A stretch of 64,000 bases of DNA from assembly GCF_000015445.1 (NCBI RefSeq), contig NC_008783.1, positions 379,001 to 443,000 of the forward strand, given 5' to 3'. Of this stretch, positions 49,703 to 59,475 are shown one piece after another. The notes under the pieces are model-generated. The model was not told where the DNA came from and made no database searches. It saw nothing but the letters and a program-made list of their open reading frames with translations. The number at the start of each line of letters is the position of its first letter. Positions within the stretch are counted from its first letter, which is position 1. Made by a program: the position numbers and the translations under genes. Source of the stretch: Bartonella bacilliformis KC583. GTDB lineage: Bacteria > Pseudomonadota > Alphaproteobacteria > Rhizobiales > Rhizobiaceae.

Positions 49703-50265
49703 AGAAATCCAACATATCTTAGAAATAAATAGAAAGTAGCAATTTATACTATTTTTTACTGCAAGATTTATAATATCAACATTTTATAAAATTTAGCATT
49801 TAATGTTTTTTCACTAAAAATTGCATGTCAAGCTTGCATTGTAAACAATAATATTAACACAATAAGAATTCTTTTATTTTCACTAAATATAATGGATATT
49901 ATTTTACTGAAAAGATAGAGTAACAGATGATGATAACACTTGAAGCTACGATAAAGCTGACATTTAGGTACTGTAAATTACATATTTTTCATTTTAAAGG
50001 AAGCTCAAGGGTAATTAGAGCATTTGAATAAATTCGATGTACGTCAATGATTGGATTTATTTTTGTCCTTTCTCAATTGATTCATACATATATCCACTTG
50101 TAAAGGTGATAGATTTTGCTGATTGTGAATTTACACGTTAGCATAAAATTATATTTATTTTAATCATTTAAAGGATATAAAAACAGTAGTGAATATATCA
50201 TTCTACCACTAAAAGTAAAAAATTTTCAATCTTATGTAAAACACCAAAAAATTAAAATTAGAATA
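49703..50265. other. 563-base AT-rich divergent intergenic region
   Basis: The region separates the DUF5330 gene (-) from the peptidoglycan-binding gene (+) and must hold both promoters. I found no ORF with a ribosome-binding site, no repeat array and no RNA fold that I recognise. Confidence 0.4.
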
Positions 50266-51111
50266 ATGACAAAAAAACGCAAGATGCGCAAAACGAAAGT
50301 TGTAAAACGGCGTAGTATTATTTTAGCATTTTTTTTGCTCAATGGTCGTTTTCTTTTTTGGGTAGCAAAACGATTATATCATTATACACGTATAAATGCT
50401 TTGTTAGTTATAGGTTTATTCTTTTTTGTTGTGAGCTTTGGGTTTATTTTATTTAATGCTTTGTTTTTACAGAAAAAAATAAAAAATGATGTTTTTATTC
50501 AAATGAAATTAGCCCCAATTTCAGTTATAGCAAAGAATTCTATTTTGCTTCAGGAACAAGCGATATCCCAAGCTCAAGCTGATGATGTTTCTATGCCTAT
50601 TGTAAATAATTTACGTCAAGATTCATCTTTATATTCTTTACAAAATTCTTTGTCAGAAAATTTATCGAAGATGCATAAAAAATCAGCAAAATTTGGGTTG
50701 TATGATGGCTCTTTGGATAATTCAAAAATACATCATGCTGCAACACAATGGGAACAAAAAGCTACTAATAAAACTGTACCAACTCAAGGTGATATTGTAC
50801 CAAAACAGTCGGCGGATGAGATCGCTTTATTAATTGAGCGTAGCGAAATGGAGATGGCAAATGACACAGCAACGAAGGGTGTTGTAACTCAGTCAGAGGA
50901 AGCTAGTTTAAAGCCTGTTATTGCAGATATTATGCAAGTGCAGGAAGCTTTGCGTGCTTTTGGTAATCAAGAGGTGACAATTACAGGTATAGAAGATCAA
51001 AAGACTGTGGATGCTGTAAAACAGTTTCAGAAAATATTTCATCTTCCTATAACGGGTAAGATTGATAACACAGTTTTAATAAAAATGCGCGAAGTTGGTT
51101 TGTTAAGTTAA
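50266..51111 (+). CDS. Membrane-anchored peptidoglycan-binding-domain protein
   Basis: 281 residues. A very basic N-terminus (MTKKRKMRKTKVVKRR) leads into a membrane segment at about 44-68. Then come a long polar linker and a C-terminal PG_binding_1 domain at about 222-281 (VQEALRAFGN...DAVKQFQKIFHLPITGKI). The protein is therefore a single-pass inner-membrane protein with the cell-wall-binding module in the periplasm. No hydrolase domain is present. It lies 165 bases before feuN and may belong to the envelope-stress neighbourhood of FeuPQ. Confidence 0.8.
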   Translation: MTKKRKMRKTKVVKRRSIILAFFLLNGRFLFWVAKRLYHYTRINALLVIGLFFFVVSFGFILFNALFLQKKIKNDVFIQMKLAPISVIAKNSILLQEQAISQAQADDVSMPIVNNLRQDSSLYSLQNSLSENLSKMHKKSAKFGLYDGSLDNSKIHHAATQWEQKATNKTVPTQGDIVPKQSADEIALLIERSEMEMANDTATKGVVTQSEEASLKPVIADIMQVQEALRAFGNQEVTITGIEDQKTVDAVKQFQKIFHLPITGKIDNTVLIKMREVGLLS

Positions 51112-51276
51112 AGATGATTTCTCTTCAGGAAGATTTTCGTTTGAAATTGCTGTAATCCAGGGTTATTATGAACATTGTTTATGACAATGGAGATTATGTT
51201 ATTTTTGATACGTAACTTTTGATAAAAAATTCCATTATTCATTTTACGTTCATATAGAATAGATTATGAGAAGTCT

Positions 51277-51513
51277 ATGATGGAAAAAATTTTCTTATTT
51301 GCAATGCTATTATGCCTAATAAGACTGGATTCCGTTTTGGCTGCTGATTGTACTGGGGTAGGTAAAAGGGTCGCTAATCAACAAGGCGGGATGTTAACTC
51401 GTTTGATGCCAATTGTTCAAGATGGCAAAAATATGTGTGTAGTTGTGATTGTTGTGCCTGCTCATAATGGTCAAAAGCCACGACGTGTTGAGGTTATCGT
51501 CCCTGCTGATTAA
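51277..51513 (+). CDS. feuN: FeuN-like small periplasmic regulator
   Basis: 78-residue exported protein with a signal peptide (about 1-22, ending VLAADC). The mature part is about 55 residues with two cysteines (DCTGVGKR and KNMCVVVIVV) and a basic QKPRRVEVIVPAD tail. Its position directly before the feuP and feuQ homologues, and its size, match FeuN of Sinorhizobium meliloti, a small periplasmic protein that negatively controls FeuPQ. Assignment is by synteny and layout; sequence identity was not computed. A second ATG follows immediately at 51280. Confidence 0.7.
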   Translation: MMEKIFLFAMLLCLIRLDSVLAADCTGVGKRVANQQGGMLTRLMPIVQDGKNMCVVVIVVPAHNGQKPRRVEVIVPAD

Positions 51514-51530
51514 TTTTTGTAGGGAGAGTG

Positions 51531-52196
51531 ATGCGTATTTTGATTGTTGAAGATGATCGAGATCTCAATCATCAATTAGCAGAAACCGTGAGAAATGCAG
51601 GATATGTTTCTGATAGTGCTTTTGATGGTGAAGAAGCCTATTTTTTAGGAAGTACAGAGTCATATGATGCTGTAATTCTTGATATTGGTTTGCCACGTAT
51701 GGATGGGATCCGTGTTGTTGAAAAATGGCGCCAAGACGGTCATTTAATGCCTATTTTGATATTAACAGCGCGCGATCGTTGGTCTGATAAGGTGCTCGGC
51801 ATTGACGCAGGGGCAGATGATTATGTTGTTAAACCATTTTATTTGGAAGAAGTAATGGCACGGTTACGGGCTTTAATCCGCCGAGCTTCTGGCCACGCGA
51901 CAAGTGCATTATCTTGTGGTGCAGTTTTGTTAGATACTAAAACTTCTCGTGTTTTTGTCGATGGTCAATTAATTAAATTAACATCACATGAATTTCGGCT
52001 TCTCTCTTATCTAATGCATCATTGTGATAAAGTAGTCTCAAGGACAGAGCTTATCGAACATCTTTATGATCAGGATTTTGACAGAGATTCAAATACGATT
52101 GAAGTTTTTGTAAGACGGTTGCGTAAAAAGCTAGGGGTGGATTTCATTGAGACAATTCGTGGAATGGGTTATCGGGTAACGTTAGGTGGCAAATGA
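51531..52196 (+). CDS. feuP: OmpR-family response regulator FeuP
   Basis: 221-residue two-component regulator. The receiver domain has the phosphoacceptor Asp51 (AVILDIGLP), the acidic pair VEDD at 6-9 and Lys in DYVVKPF. The C-terminal winged helix is OmpR/PhoB type (NTIEVFVRRLRKKL). The ATG at 51531 is chosen over a GTG at 51528 because AGGGAGA ends only 3 bases before it. It overlaps feuQ by 4 bases. In rhizobia FeuP activates genes for cyclic glucan export. Confidence 0.88.
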   Translation: MRILIVEDDRDLNHQLAETVRNAGYVSDSAFDGEEAYFLGSTESYDAVILDIGLPRMDGIRVVEKWRQDGHLMPILILTARDRWSDKVLGIDAGADDYVVKPFYLEEVMARLRALIRRASGHATSALSCGAVLLDTKTSRVFVDGQLIKLTSHEFRLLSYLMHHCDKVVSRTELIEHLYDQDFDRDSNTIEVFVRRLRKKLGVDFIETIRGMGYRVTLGGK

Positions 52197-53614
52197 CAAT
52201 TGTGAAGAATAATAGCCGGCTTAAGCGGTTATTTTTTTTCATCGGTAAATCTCTCACTGTTCGTGTTATGATTTTATCGACATTGTGGGTTGCTGTTTCA
52301 CTTTCGTCTATCTCTGCAATCAGTATTCTATTTTATCAACGGGCAAGTGAACAAAGCCTAGAGCGTATTCTTTCCGCTCAACTTTACGGCCTTATTTCTA
52401 CGGTGACTGTAACACCTGAGGGGCATTTGAGAGCAATTCCCGGATTTAGTGATATTCGCTATTCAGATCCAACATCAGGATGGTATTGGGAGGTGATGGC
52501 TGTATCACCTAATTTGCGTGGAAGGCTGACATCTCCATCATTAGGGAGTAAAATAATTGCTTCACTAAGCGATGTTGAGGTCCCTTTTGATAGTCAATTT
52601 TTTCGCTCTTATCGGATAAAGGAAGAGAATGGTCGCAGGCTGCAAGTTACTGAAAGCGATGTTATTCTTGATAATCAGAACCGTGTTGCACGTTTTCGTC
52701 TCATCGGAAATATTGATGAAGCCCATGCACAAGTACAAGAATTTAAGCAAACTTTGCAAATTTTTCTTTGGAGTTTTGGTATAGGCAGTGTCCTGATCAA
52801 TATTGCTATTATCTTTCTTAGTTTTCAGCCATTGAAGCGAATCCGACAAACATTAAATGATATCCGCGAGGGTAAAGCTGATTATGTGAATACGGATTTA
52901 TTGAGTGAAGTTATGCCACTAGCACAAGAAATGAATGCTCTCATTAATAATAATAGGCGCATTATTGAACGGTTTCGAATGCAAGTTGGTAATCTTGCTC
53001 ACTCATTGAAAACGCCTTTGTCAGTTATTATTAATGAAATTAATGAAGCGGATAAAATGGTTGGCGAACAGGCCATTTTATTGAGAGAACAAGCTAAAAT
53101 AATGCAAGATCAAATTAATCATTATTTGCAGCGTTCTAGGGTTGCAGCGCAATGCAACAGTGTTGTGTATCATACGTCTGTTCGCAAAACGCTTAATCGT
53201 TTGGTACGAGTTATGGAAAAACTCAACCCTGATAAACATATCCAATTTATCATGGAAAATGATGACATTTTTTTTTCTGGTGCAAGGGAAGATCTAGAAG
53301 AAATTGTAGGGAATTTAGTTGAAAATGCTGCTCAATGGTCTCGTACCAAGGTCTTAATTTGTTGCTGCTTAGAAGAAAATGTTGAAGATACAGCATTCTT
53401 TAGTATCATTATAGAAGATGACGGTCCTGGTTTAACAGAAGAACAAATTGATGAAGCTTTAAAAAGAGGTCGACGACTTGATGAAAGTAAGCCAGGAACA
53501 GGTTTAGGGTTAGCAATCGTTTCAGATATGGTCAATGAATATGGCGGCAATCTTTCCCTGTCACGTTCTGGGTTAGGTGGTTTACGTACGAAAGTTTTTT
53601 TACCCAGACGGTAG
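52193..53614 (+). CDS. feuQ: Sensor histidine kinase FeuQ
   Basis: 473-residue inner-membrane kinase. Membrane helices lie at about 22-46 and 189-211, enclosing a periplasmic sensor of about 140 residues, the region that FeuN would contact. A HAMP-like linker follows, then the dimerisation/phosphoacceptor site with His270 in NLAHSLKTPLS and the ATPase domain (NLVENAAQWS, EDDGPGL, GTGLGLAIV). The HSLKTPL box is like PhoQ. It begins inside the end of feuP. Confidence 0.88.
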   Translation: MTIVKNNSRLKRLFFFIGKSLTVRVMILSTLWVAVSLSSISAISILFYQRASEQSLERILSAQLYGLISTVTVTPEGHLRAIPGFSDIRYSDPTSGWYWEVMAVSPNLRGRLTSPSLGSKIIASLSDVEVPFDSQFFRSYRIKEENGRRLQVTESDVILDNQNRVARFRLIGNIDEAHAQVQEFKQTLQIFLWSFGIGSVLINIAIIFLSFQPLKRIRQTLNDIREGKADYVNTDLLSEVMPLAQEMNALINNNRRIIERFRMQVGNLAHSLKTPLSVIINEINEADKMVGEQAILLREQAKIMQDQINHYLQRSRVAAQCNSVVYHTSVRKTLNRLVRVMEKLNPDKHIQFIMENDDIFFSGAREDLEEIVGNLVENAAQWSRTKVLICCCLEENVEDTAFFSIIIEDDGPGLTEEQIDEALKRGRRLDESKPGTGLGLAIVSDMVNEYGGNLSLSRSGLGGLRTKVFLPRR

Positions 53615-53727
53615 AATAATTTATCATTTTAAAATAATACAATATCAGAAAATTATCTTTTTAAGTAAGGGGGGATAGAGGAAGTTGGTTGTAGTTTTTT
53701 TGATTTTTGTATTGGTACCATAGCGAT

Positions 53728-54564
53728 ATGCCCTTGTTAGTTTTTGCTGTAATTTTTCTTATTTTTCTGACAATCGCACTTTTTTTTTCGCTACGTTTTG
53801 ATTACGAGTTAAAAAAAAGAGGGAAATTTTCAGCTATAAATATCAACCAACGTCAGATCTATAAGACTGAATCTAATTGTGAATGTGACTGCACAGACGT
53901 TAAAAAATCACAAAAAGAGCATTTCTCATCCTGCTATTCTAACATTTCTTTTGAAATACAGAAGGGTTTTGTACAAAAGCTTTGCGAGTATCCTAAGAAC
54001 ATTTGTGTTCTTAAAATTACAGGGATTATATTTGTTCTTTTTGTGACAGGGGGCATTTACTATGTGACGGGTGATCCAGAAATTAAAAGTTATTTGTTTA
54101 GCGAACTAATGGATAAAGATCCAAAGATGCTCAGTAAGCATGAAAGGATTGTACGTTTGCAAACGCTTTTTTCCCGCAAGCCTGATGATGGTAAAATTGC
54201 AGATGAATTAGCGATAAGCTATCTTGAAGAAAACCTCTTTCAGGATGCAGTGAATATTTATTTGGATGCGCTTCGCTTGAATGGAGAATCGGCTCCAAGG
54301 TTAGTGGGGTATGGTTTAGCATTAGTTGGGTATGAAGGTGGGGTAATTACGCAGGAAGCACAAGATGTTTTTCAAAAAGCTGCAGATTTAGCACCAAATG
54401 ATTTTTATCCTCGTCTACTCTTAGCTAATGCGCTTCGTCAGGCAGGTAAGTTTGCACAGGCGATTCAATTTTTAGAAAATTTTCTCCATAAAATGCCTAA
54501 AGATATCGCAGGACGGTCACGTGTTGAGGCCATGATAGCTCAGTTGCGTCGTGCGTCTGACTAG
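53728..54564 (+). CDS. ccmI: Cytochrome c maturation protein CcmI (CycH)
   Basis: Membrane-anchored TPR protein that binds apocytochrome c and hands it to CcmF/CcmH. An N-terminal helix (PLLVFAVIFLIFLTIALFF) is followed by a cytoplasmic loop, a second helix near residue 100 (IIFVLFVTGGIYYVTG) and a TPR region from about 150 (ADELAISYLEENLFQDAVNIYLDA). At about 278 residues it is shorter than rhizobial CycH. The start is uncertain: ATG 53728 or an in-frame TTG at 53707. It heads the ccmI-E-F-H cluster. Confidence 0.82.
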   Translation: MPLLVFAVIFLIFLTIALFFSLRFDYELKKRGKFSAININQRQIYKTESNCECDCTDVKKSQKEHFSSCYSNISFEIQKGFVQKLCEYPKNICVLKITGIIFVLFVTGGIYYVTGDPEIKSYLFSELMDKDPKMLSKHERIVRLQTLFSRKPDDGKIADELAISYLEENLFQDAVNIYLDALRLNGESAPRLVGYGLALVGYEGGVITQEAQDVFQKAADLAPNDFYPRLLLANALRQAGKFAQAIQFLENFLHKMPKDIAGRSRVEAMIAQLRRASD

Positions 54565-54762
54565 ATTGTTAGATCATTTACTTAGATCAGTTTACGAGTA
54601 TTAAGAGATATAAGTTCATTGAACTGATATCATAAATACTTGATAAGAAGTTGCGTTAATATAAAGGATATGCAAAGCATATCCAAATGTTAAGATTTAT
54701 AAATGGTAAAATGATATTTATACATACAACATGTTCGTAAAAATATTTTTTGTAAGTGAGCT

Positions 54763-55239
54763 ATGAATAGTCAGTCTTTCAAGAATTTTCCTTCACTTAA
54801 GTTTATTTCTAAAAAGAGAAGGAAAGAGCGACTTTTAATGGTCTTATTATGTCTTTTTATCATGGCAATTACAACAGGTCTTATAGTGTATGCAATGCGG
54901 AATACAGCAAATTTTTTCCGCACACCATCTGAAATTACTAAAGAAGATATTCTAACAGGTCGTGTTTTGCGTTTAGGTGGTATTGTTGAAAAAGGAACTG
55001 TTGAACACAATGGAGAGATGCAAGTTACTTTTTTCGTAATTGATCATTTAAAACACGAAAAAGTAGTTTTCAATGGTTTACTACCAGATCTGTTCCGTGA
55101 AGGTCAAAGTGTTATCGTAGAAGGTTATTTTGATAAACAGGGGCTTTTTATAGGAAAGCGCGTTTTGGCAAAACATGATGAGACTTATATGTCTAAGGAG
55201 ACAGCTGATCGCTTGAAGAAACATCACGACATAAAATAA
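54763..55239 (+). CDS. ccmE: Heme chaperone CcmE
   Basis: Periplasmic heme carrier of cytochrome c maturation (CycJ). One N-terminal membrane helix (about 24-44) anchors a beta-barrel domain. The heme-linking His138 and Tyr142 lie in [11 protein letters not shown], the canonical site. Length 158 residues. It is followed by ccmF after 15 bases. The gap before it (198 bases) may contain an internal promoter. Confidence 0.95.
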   Translation: MNSQSFKNFPSLKFISKKRRKERLLMVLLCLFIMAITTGLIVYAMRNTANFFRTPSEITKEDILTGRVLRLGGIVEKGTVEHNGEMQVTFFVIDHLKHEKVVFNGLLPDLFREGQSVIVEGYFDKQGLFIGKRVLAKHDETYMSKETADRLKKHHDIK

Positions 55240-55254
55240 AGAGGCAATTGCAGC

Positions 55255-57234
55255 GTGCTCATTGAATTGGGTCATATTTTTTTAGCCACAGTATTTGCAG
55301 TGAGTTTACTGCAGGTATTTTTATCCATTTTTGGTGTTGTGAGAGAAGAATATTCATTGATGCAGGCAGTGGTATCACTGACTTATATTCTCTTCATATT
55401 ATTGCTTTTGTCCTTTTTGATTATTGTTCACGCTTATGTAATATCTGACTTTTCTGTTTTGAATGTTGTTAGGAATTCTCATTCAGAAAAACCAATGCTT
55501 TATAAGATTGTTGGGGTTTGGGGTAATCATGAAGGATCAATGTTATTATGGGTTTTAATCTTAGCTTTTTTTAGTTTATTGGTTGCTTTGTTTGGACAAA
55601 AATTACCAGTGCAATTTAAGGCATCAGTCTTAGGTTGCCAAAGTTTGATAACAAGTGCTTTTCTTTTATTTATTCTTTTTTTATCCAATCCATTTTTACG
55701 GATTAATCCACCAGCGTTGCAAGGAAGTGATCTTAATCCTGTTTTACAAGATATTGCTTTAGCCATTCATCCGCCGCTTCTTTATTTAGGCTATGTTGGT
55801 TTCTCGGTTTGTTTTTCTTTTTCGGTAGCTGCATTGATTACAGGATATGTCGATAGGGTTTGGGCACGTTGGGTACGGCCGTGGGTTCTTCTCGCATGGA
55901 TTTTTTTGACACTTGGTATTATGGTTGGGTCATATTGGGCTTACTATGAGTTGGGTTGGGGTGGTTATTGGTTTTGGGATCCTGTTGAGAATGTTTCATT
56001 CATGCCATGGCTTGCTGGAACAGCTCTTTTGCACTCTATTCTTGTTCTTGAAAAGCGGGGTGCGCTGAAAAACTGGACTTTATTTTTAGCTATTCTTACT
56101 TTTTCACTTTCTCTTATGGGAACTTTTCTTGTTCGTTCAGGTATTTTAATATCTGTTCATAGCTTTGCTGTTGATCCAGCACGTGGATGGGCACTTCTTT
56201 CTATTTTGTTTTTTTTCACAGGGAGCGCTTTTTTGCTTTTTGCTTTGCGGGCACCTATTTTGAAAACAGATGGATTTTTTTTGCCAATTTCGCGAGAGGG
56301 ATTTATTGTTTTAAATAATTTATTTCTCACAACAGCAACAGCAACAATATTGATTGGTACGCTATATCCCTATTTTTTTGAGACGTTAACTGGGCAAAAA
56401 ATTTCTGTAGGTGCTGCTTTTTTTAACCTTACATTTGGGCCTTTAATGGTGCCGCTATTATTTTTTGTTCCATTTGGACCGATTATAGCGTGGAAGCGTG
56501 GTGATTTACTAGCGGTTTTTGAACGATTATGGTTTGTGTTTTTACTATCCTGTATAGCCTGCTTTATAACATTTTATGCAGCATCTTGGCGTGATATTTT
56601 TTGCGCTTTAGGAGTGGGGCTTTCAGTTTTCGTTTTTTTGGGTGGTTTGGCTGATCTTTGGGTAAAAAGTGGCCATAGAAAGACACCTTTTTTTGTACGG
56701 ATTAAGAGGTTTTTAGGATTACCATGGTCCGTTTTTGGTGCCGCGTTAGCACATATGGGATTAGGTATCACACTGTTTGGTATTGTTTATTCTTCACTTT
56801 TTGGACAAGAACGTATCTTAGTCATGAAAATAGGCGATAGTATTACGATGGCTGATAAAGTAATACGTTTTGATGAAGTGCGGAATGTCGCTGGATCAAA
56901 CTATTCTGCAATGCAGTTTGATTTTAAAATATATGAAAATCAAAACTCAATACACACTATGACAGCATCAAAACGATTTTATTCTAGTCAAAATATATCA
57001 ACAACGAAAGTTGGTATTCAAAGTTATGGTTTTTCTCAATTTTATATTGTGCCAGGTCGTATTGATGACCAAGGTCTTGCTTTGCATATATGGTGGAAAC
57101 CTTATGTGATTTGTATTTGGTTCGGTGCCTTTATGATGGCAATAGGTGGGTGTTTTTCTCTTTTAAATTATTGGTCTCGGATAAATATACGTCAACGGAG
57201 GGGTATTGGCTTCAAACGCACTGAGAAGGGATGA
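55255..57234 (+). CDS. ccmF: Cytochrome c heme lyase subunit CcmF
   Basis: Polytopic inner-membrane protein (659 residues, about 15 helices) that attaches heme to apocytochrome c. The tryptophan-rich heme-handling motif WGGYWFWDPVEN is at 235-246, and NHEGSMLLW near 91 is conserved. Start is GTG at 55255. It overlaps ccmH by 4 bases. ccmA-D and ccmG are not in the window, so the system is split over at least two loci. Confidence 0.96.
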   Translation: MLIELGHIFLATVFAVSLLQVFLSIFGVVREEYSLMQAVVSLTYILFILLLLSFLIIVHAYVISDFSVLNVVRNSHSEKPMLYKIVGVWGNHEGSMLLWVLILAFFSLLVALFGQKLPVQFKASVLGCQSLITSAFLLFILFLSNPFLRINPPALQGSDLNPVLQDIALAIHPPLLYLGYVGFSVCFSFSVAALITGYVDRVWARWVRPWVLLAWIFLTLGIMVGSYWAYYELGWGGYWFWDPVENVSFMPWLAGTALLHSILVLEKRGALKNWTLFLAILTFSLSLMGTFLVRSGILISVHSFAVDPARGWALLSILFFFTGSAFLLFALRAPILKTDGFFLPISREGFIVLNNLFLTTATATILIGTLYPYFFETLTGQKISVGAAFFNLTFGPLMVPLLFFVPFGPIIAWKRGDLLAVFERLWFVFLLSCIACFITFYAASWRDIFCALGVGLSVFVFLGGLADLWVKSGHRKTPFFVRIKRFLGLPWSVFGAALAHMGLGITLFGIVYSSLFGQERILVMKIGDSITMADKVIRFDEVRNVAGSNYSAMQFDFKIYENQNSIHTMTASKRFYSSQNISTTKVGIQSYGFSQFYIVPGRIDDQGLALHIWWKPYVICIWFGAFMMAIGGCFSLLNYWSRINIRQRRGIGFKRTEKG

Positions 57235-57680
57235 ATATGAAAAAGCTTTTTTATAGAGCTGTTATATTATTCTATGTTGTTATTTTTTCTATGCGGTTGG
57301 GAATGGCCGTAGAGTTAGATGAGATGTTAGACGATCCTGTCCTTGAATTACGAGCTCGTGATATTTCATTACATTTACGTTGTCCGGTTTGTCAAAATCA
57401 ATCAATTGATGATTCCAACGCTTCATTGGCACGTGATTTACGCATTTTGGTGCGTGAACGCTTAAAAGCAGGTGATAGTGATCAGCAAGTTATCGATTTT
57501 CTTGTTGAGCGATATGGTGCATTTATCTTGTTGAAACCGCCATTTAATAAAGCCACATGGTTTTTATGGTTATCGCCCCTGATAATTTTGATTATTGGTA
57601 TCAGTTTTATATTTTTCCAGATAAAATACTGTAAATATAAAGAATTAATTGCTTTAAATGCTGATGAAGAGAAAAGTTAA
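57231..57680 (+). CDS. ccmH: Cytochrome c maturation protein CcmH (CycL)
   Basis: Membrane-tethered thiol reductase that keeps the CxxCH cysteines of apocytochrome c reduced. An N-terminal signal or helix (about 5-25) is followed by the redox motif LRCPVCQNQS (Cys51 and Cys54), and a C-terminal membrane helix lies at about 105-125. Length 149 residues matches the single-domain form. It overlaps ccmF (ATGA). Confidence 0.94.
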   Translation: MNMKKLFYRAVILFYVVIFSMRLGMAVELDEMLDDPVLELRARDISLHLRCPVCQNQSIDDSNASLARDLRILVRERLKAGDSDQQVIDFLVERYGAFILLKPPFNKATWFLWLSPLIILIIGISFIFFQIKYCKYKELIALNADEEKS

Positions 57681-57881
57681 TAATATCGTTGAAAGTAAAT
57701 AAACATTATATCTAGAAAAGAATTCTGGCGAGCTTACATGAATGATGAAGCTTTATTTATAATCAACGATTTTTTATTTAATCTTACAGAACTTTAACAA
57801 TTTAGACAGAAAACGGTAAGGTCTGCTATTTTATGATGAATTAGGATAGAAATGAAATATTAGTGGATAGGAGCACATAAA

Positions 57882-59399
57882 ATGGTTAATCCCACTTTAT
57901 ATAGGACATTAAGAGCTATAGGTTTTTCGACAGCATTAGCAAGCACAATGTTTTTTAGTGGATCAAACTTATGGAGGAGCGCTGCTTATGCGAAACCTGT
58001 GTTCGTTACGTCAGGTCAACAGCAAGGGTTTGCAGATATTGTTTCTCAAGTAAAACCTGCTGTTGTTGCTGTACAGGTAAAGAGCGATAAAAAAGAAACA
58101 AAAAAAGATCGATTTTTTGGTGGTTTTTTTGGAAGTCCAGGGATGGATCAATTACCAGATCAACATCCTTTGAAAAAGTTTTTCGAAGAATTTCATGAGT
58201 ATGCTTGGCCTAACGACAAATATTCAAATCGTTCACGTAAACCCCGTTCTGTTGCATTCGGGTCTGGATTTTTTATTTCATCGGATGGTTATATTGTGAC
58301 GAATAATCACGTAATTTCTGGTGGAACAAGCTATTCTATTGTTCTTGATGATAGCACAGAACTCGAGGCAAGGCTAATTGGAACGGATCCTCGAACTGAT
58401 CTTGCCGTATTGAAAGTGGATGATAAGCGAACATTCACATATGTTGATTTTGCAGATGATACGAAAGTTCGTATTGGTGATTGGGTTGTTGCTGTTGGCA
58501 ATCCATTTGGTCTTGGTGGAACTGTGACAGCAGGGATTGTTTCAGCGCGTGGGCGTGATATCGGTGCTGGTGTTTATGATGATTTTATTCAGATTGACGC
58601 CGCTGTTAATCGAGGTAATTCTGGTGGTCCAACTTTTAATCTAAATGGGCAGGTTGTTGGGGTTAATACAGCATTTTTCTCTCCTTCCGGTGGAAATGGT
58701 GGAAATGTTGGTATTGCCTTTGCTATTCCTGCAATAACGGCACAACAGGTTGTGAAACAGATCATTGAAAAGGGTTCGGTTCAGCGCGGTTGGATTGGTG
58801 TTCAGATTCAAGCAGTTACGAAAGAGATTTCTGATTCAGTTGGTTTAAAAGAAGTGAAAGGTGCTTTGGTTACTGATCCGTTAAAGGGGCCTGCACAAAA
58901 GGCAGGTATTAAGGCAGGTGATGTGATCATTTCAGTAAATGATAAAAAAGTCACTGATGCGCGTGATCTTGCAAGGCGTATTGCAAATATTAGACCAGGA
59001 GAAACAGCGACTTTAGGTGTTTGGAGATCTGGTAAAGAGGATAGCGTTAAGGTGAAGATCGATTCAATGCCTGAAAGCGAAAATAAGGGAGAAGGTTCAA
59101 AATCTTCAAGCAAGAAAGGTGGTTCTGAAACACTGGAGGATTATGGTTTAATTGTAACCACTTCTGATGATGATTCAGGGTTGATTGTTACGGATGTGGA
59201 TTTGGATTCAGATGCAGCAGAGAGGGGAATTCGTCCCGGTGATGTCATCGTGACAGTCAACAATAAACCTGTCAAAAAGGCATCTGATGTTGCCGATGCA
59301 ATCAAGTATGCACAAGAGTTAGGGCGCAGTGCGATATTACTACAAGTGCGGACAAAAGATCAGAATCGTTTTGTTGCTCTTCCAATTATTAAAAAGTGA
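57882..59399 (+). CDS. degP: Periplasmic serine protease DegP/HtrA
   Basis: 505-residue HtrA protease/chaperone for misfolded envelope proteins. The signal peptide covers about 1-37. The catalytic triad is His143 (TNNHVIS), Asp173 (RTDLAVL) and Ser247 (RGNSGGP). Two PDZ domains follow, at about 290-380 and 415-500, with a Ser/Gly/Lys-rich linker (about 398-412). It sits between the ccm cluster and a two-component pair, the same order as in rhizobia. HtrA of Bartonella is a known immunogenic protein. Confidence 0.95.
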   Translation: MVNPTLYRTLRAIGFSTALASTMFFSGSNLWRSAAYAKPVFVTSGQQQGFADIVSQVKPAVVAVQVKSDKKETKKDRFFGGFFGSPGMDQLPDQHPLKKFFEEFHEYAWPNDKYSNRSRKPRSVAFGSGFFISSDGYIVTNNHVISGGTSYSIVLDDSTELEARLIGTDPRTDLAVLKVDDKRTFTYVDFADDTKVRIGDWVVAVGNPFGLGGTVTAGIVSARGRDIGAGVYDDFIQIDAAVNRGNSGGPTFNLNGQVVGVNTAFFSPSGGNGGNVGIAFAIPAITAQQVVKQIIEKGSVQRGWIGVQIQAVTKEISDSVGLKEVKGALVTDPLKGPAQKAGIKAGDVIISVNDKKVTDARDLARRIANIRPGETATLGVWRSGKEDSVKVKIDSMPESENKGEGSKSSSKKGGSETLEDYGLIVTTSDDDSGLIVTDVDLDSDAAERGIRPGDVIVTVNNKPVKKASDVADAIKYAQELGRSAILLQVRTKDQNRFVALPIIKK

Positions 59400-59409
59400 T
59401 GTTGTTGGC

Positions 59410-59444
59410 ATTGGGACAGAGGTTTTATAAATTTTTGTCCCAAT
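59410..59444. repeat. Inverted repeat between degP and the response regulator
   Basis: ATTGGGACA (59410-59418) and its perfect reverse complement TGTCCCAAT (59436-59444) flank a 17-base AT-rich spacer. It starts 11 bases after the degP stop and ends 32 bases before the regulator ATG. No T tract follows, so it is not a standard terminator. It could be an mRNA hairpin protecting or separating the degP message, or an operator. Confidence 0.5.
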
Positions 59445-59475
59445 AATTATCGATTGAAATAATGGGATGCATTGT

